DNA from: Actinomyces sp. HPA0247
Lineage (GTDB): Bacteria > Actinomycetota > Actinomycetes > Actinomycetales > Actinomycetaceae
Reading direction: 5' to 3'
Assembly (NCBI GenBank): GCA_000411415.1
Contig: KE150452.1
Coordinates: 98,069 to 162,068 of the forward strand
DNA length: 64,000 nt
The notes under the pieces were generated by a model. That model did no database searches and was not told where the DNA came from. It saw only the letters and a list, made by a program, of their open reading frames with translations. Position numbers and translations under genes: made by a program. Shown here piece by piece: positions 63,514 to 64,000 of this stretch (position 1 is the stretch's first letter; each line of letters opens with the position of its first letter).

Positions 63514-64000
63514 TCAGAACGACTCGAGAGTGCTCTCGTTAGCGGACTTTTCTTCACTCACCCCAGCACCGACGATATCGTCAGCGTCACTGTCTTCGGG
63601 GGCAGCCTGGTCCTCCGCTTGCTCGTCATCCGCCGCGGATTCGGCGTCGTGTGCATCGACGGTCGTCGGGCGTCCCAGCCGACCAGCGACGACGAACACA
63701 AGCACACCGAGCACGAACACGAGCAGGGACGTCCACACGTTGAGGCGCAGACCGAGAACTCGGTGCGCATCATCGATGCGCAGCATTTCGATCCAGCTGC
63801 GTCCCGCTGTGTACGCCATCAGGTACAGACCGAACACCTGGCCACCGGCGAAGCGGTGACGACGATCGAGCCACACGATAATGGCGGCTGCGGCAAGGTT
63901 CCACAGGCACTCGTAGAGGAACGTCGGGTGGAATAAGGTTCCCGCCGGATACCCGGCGGGCATGTGGGCTACGTCGATCTGAAGTCCCCACGGCATTGTT
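63514..64000 (-). CDS. lgt: Prolipoprotein diacylglyceryl transferase (C-terminal part, 5' end outside window)
   Basis: The frame is open to base 64000, so only the last 162 codons are seen. GYPAGTLFHPTFLYECLWNLAAAAIIVWL and GQVFGLYLMAYTAGRSWIEMLRIDDA match the conserved C-terminal half of Lgt (HPTFLYE, GRFWIE-type), which transfers diacylglycerol to lipoprotein cysteines in the membrane. A last helix (SLLVFVLGVLVFVVAG) is followed by a strongly acidic cytoplasmic tail of about 55 residues. The gap of 124 bases to pyk holds the pyk promoter. lgt next to pyk resembles the mycobacterial order. Confidence 0.93.
   Translation of the reverse strand, partial: TMPWGLQIDVAHMPAGYPAGTLFHPTFLYECLWNLAAAAIIVWLDRRHRFAGGQVFGLYLMAYTAGRSWIEMLRIDDAHRVLGLRLNVWTSLLVFVLGVLVFVVAGRLGRPTTVDAHDAESAADDEQAEDQAAPEDSDADDIVGAGVSEEKSANESTLESF

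Overview
The window is a stretch of high-G+C actinobacterial chromosome with a core-genome character. I see no IS element, prophage, CRISPR array or rRNA. Gene order strongly suggests Actinomycetaceae (Schaalia/Actinomyces-like). Evidence includes the xerD-parA-scpA-scpB-rluB-cmk block, the uvrC-rapZ-yvcK-whiA and gap-pgk-tpi-secG blocks, the polA-rpsA-coaE-uvrB-uvrA neighbourhood with an ANTAR regulator next to polA, the zwf-opcA-pgl operon, and a GarA-like FHA gene beside DUF881/Sbp genes. The genus is an inference; no 16S gene is present.

Layout. 1-6.4 kb (minus): a tightly coupled operon pepN, DUF881, sbp, DUF881, a GarA/OdhI-like FHA gene and two MerR-type regulators (the last cut by the window edge). 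6.5-11.9 kb (plus): murE, der, tag, a PH-domain membrane protein and a YetF/DUF421 protein, several of which look leaderless. 12.4-14.2 kb: tRNA-Pro(GGG) and two paralogous secreted/membrane proteins with Gly/Tyr/Pro/Gln-rich tails, an unrecognised family. 14.3-20.2 kb (minus): xerD, parA, scpA, scpB, rluB, tyrA, cmk (chromosome partition, condensin, tyrosine and CMP metabolism). 20.3-25.8 kb (plus): tkt, then zwf-opcA-pgl (pentose phosphate pathway without tal). 25.8-36.8 kb (minus): uvrC, purT, rapZ, yvcK, whiA, gap, pgk, tpiA, secG and a DUF218 membrane protein.

37-42.4 kb (plus): glnA and two tandem long-chain acyl-CoA synthetases. 42.5-53.8 kb: coaE, uvrB, a TerC-TerC-P-type ATPase cluster behind a manganese (yybP-ykoY class) riboswitch, uvrA, a small YciI-like gene and a four-helix membrane protein. 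53.9-64 kb: brnQ, rpsA, polA, a hotdog thioesterase, a PdtaR-like ANTAR response regulator, a tRNA with a Leu(CAA) anticodon, a small unknown gene, pyk and the C-terminal part of lgt.

Points most worth a second look: the Mn riboswitch, whose P1 stem and ribosome-site-masking hairpin compete for the same bases; a 13-base motif recurring in gaps, both singly and as inverted-pair terminators, reminiscent of uptake-sequence terminators; the Leu(CAA) tRNA with a short variable loop; the repeat-tailed paralogue pair at 12.7-14.2 kb; a 15-bp palindrome in the spacer of a merR-gene promoter; and a palindrome inside the gap promoter. Protein functions were assigned by reading motifs and lengths without a database search.
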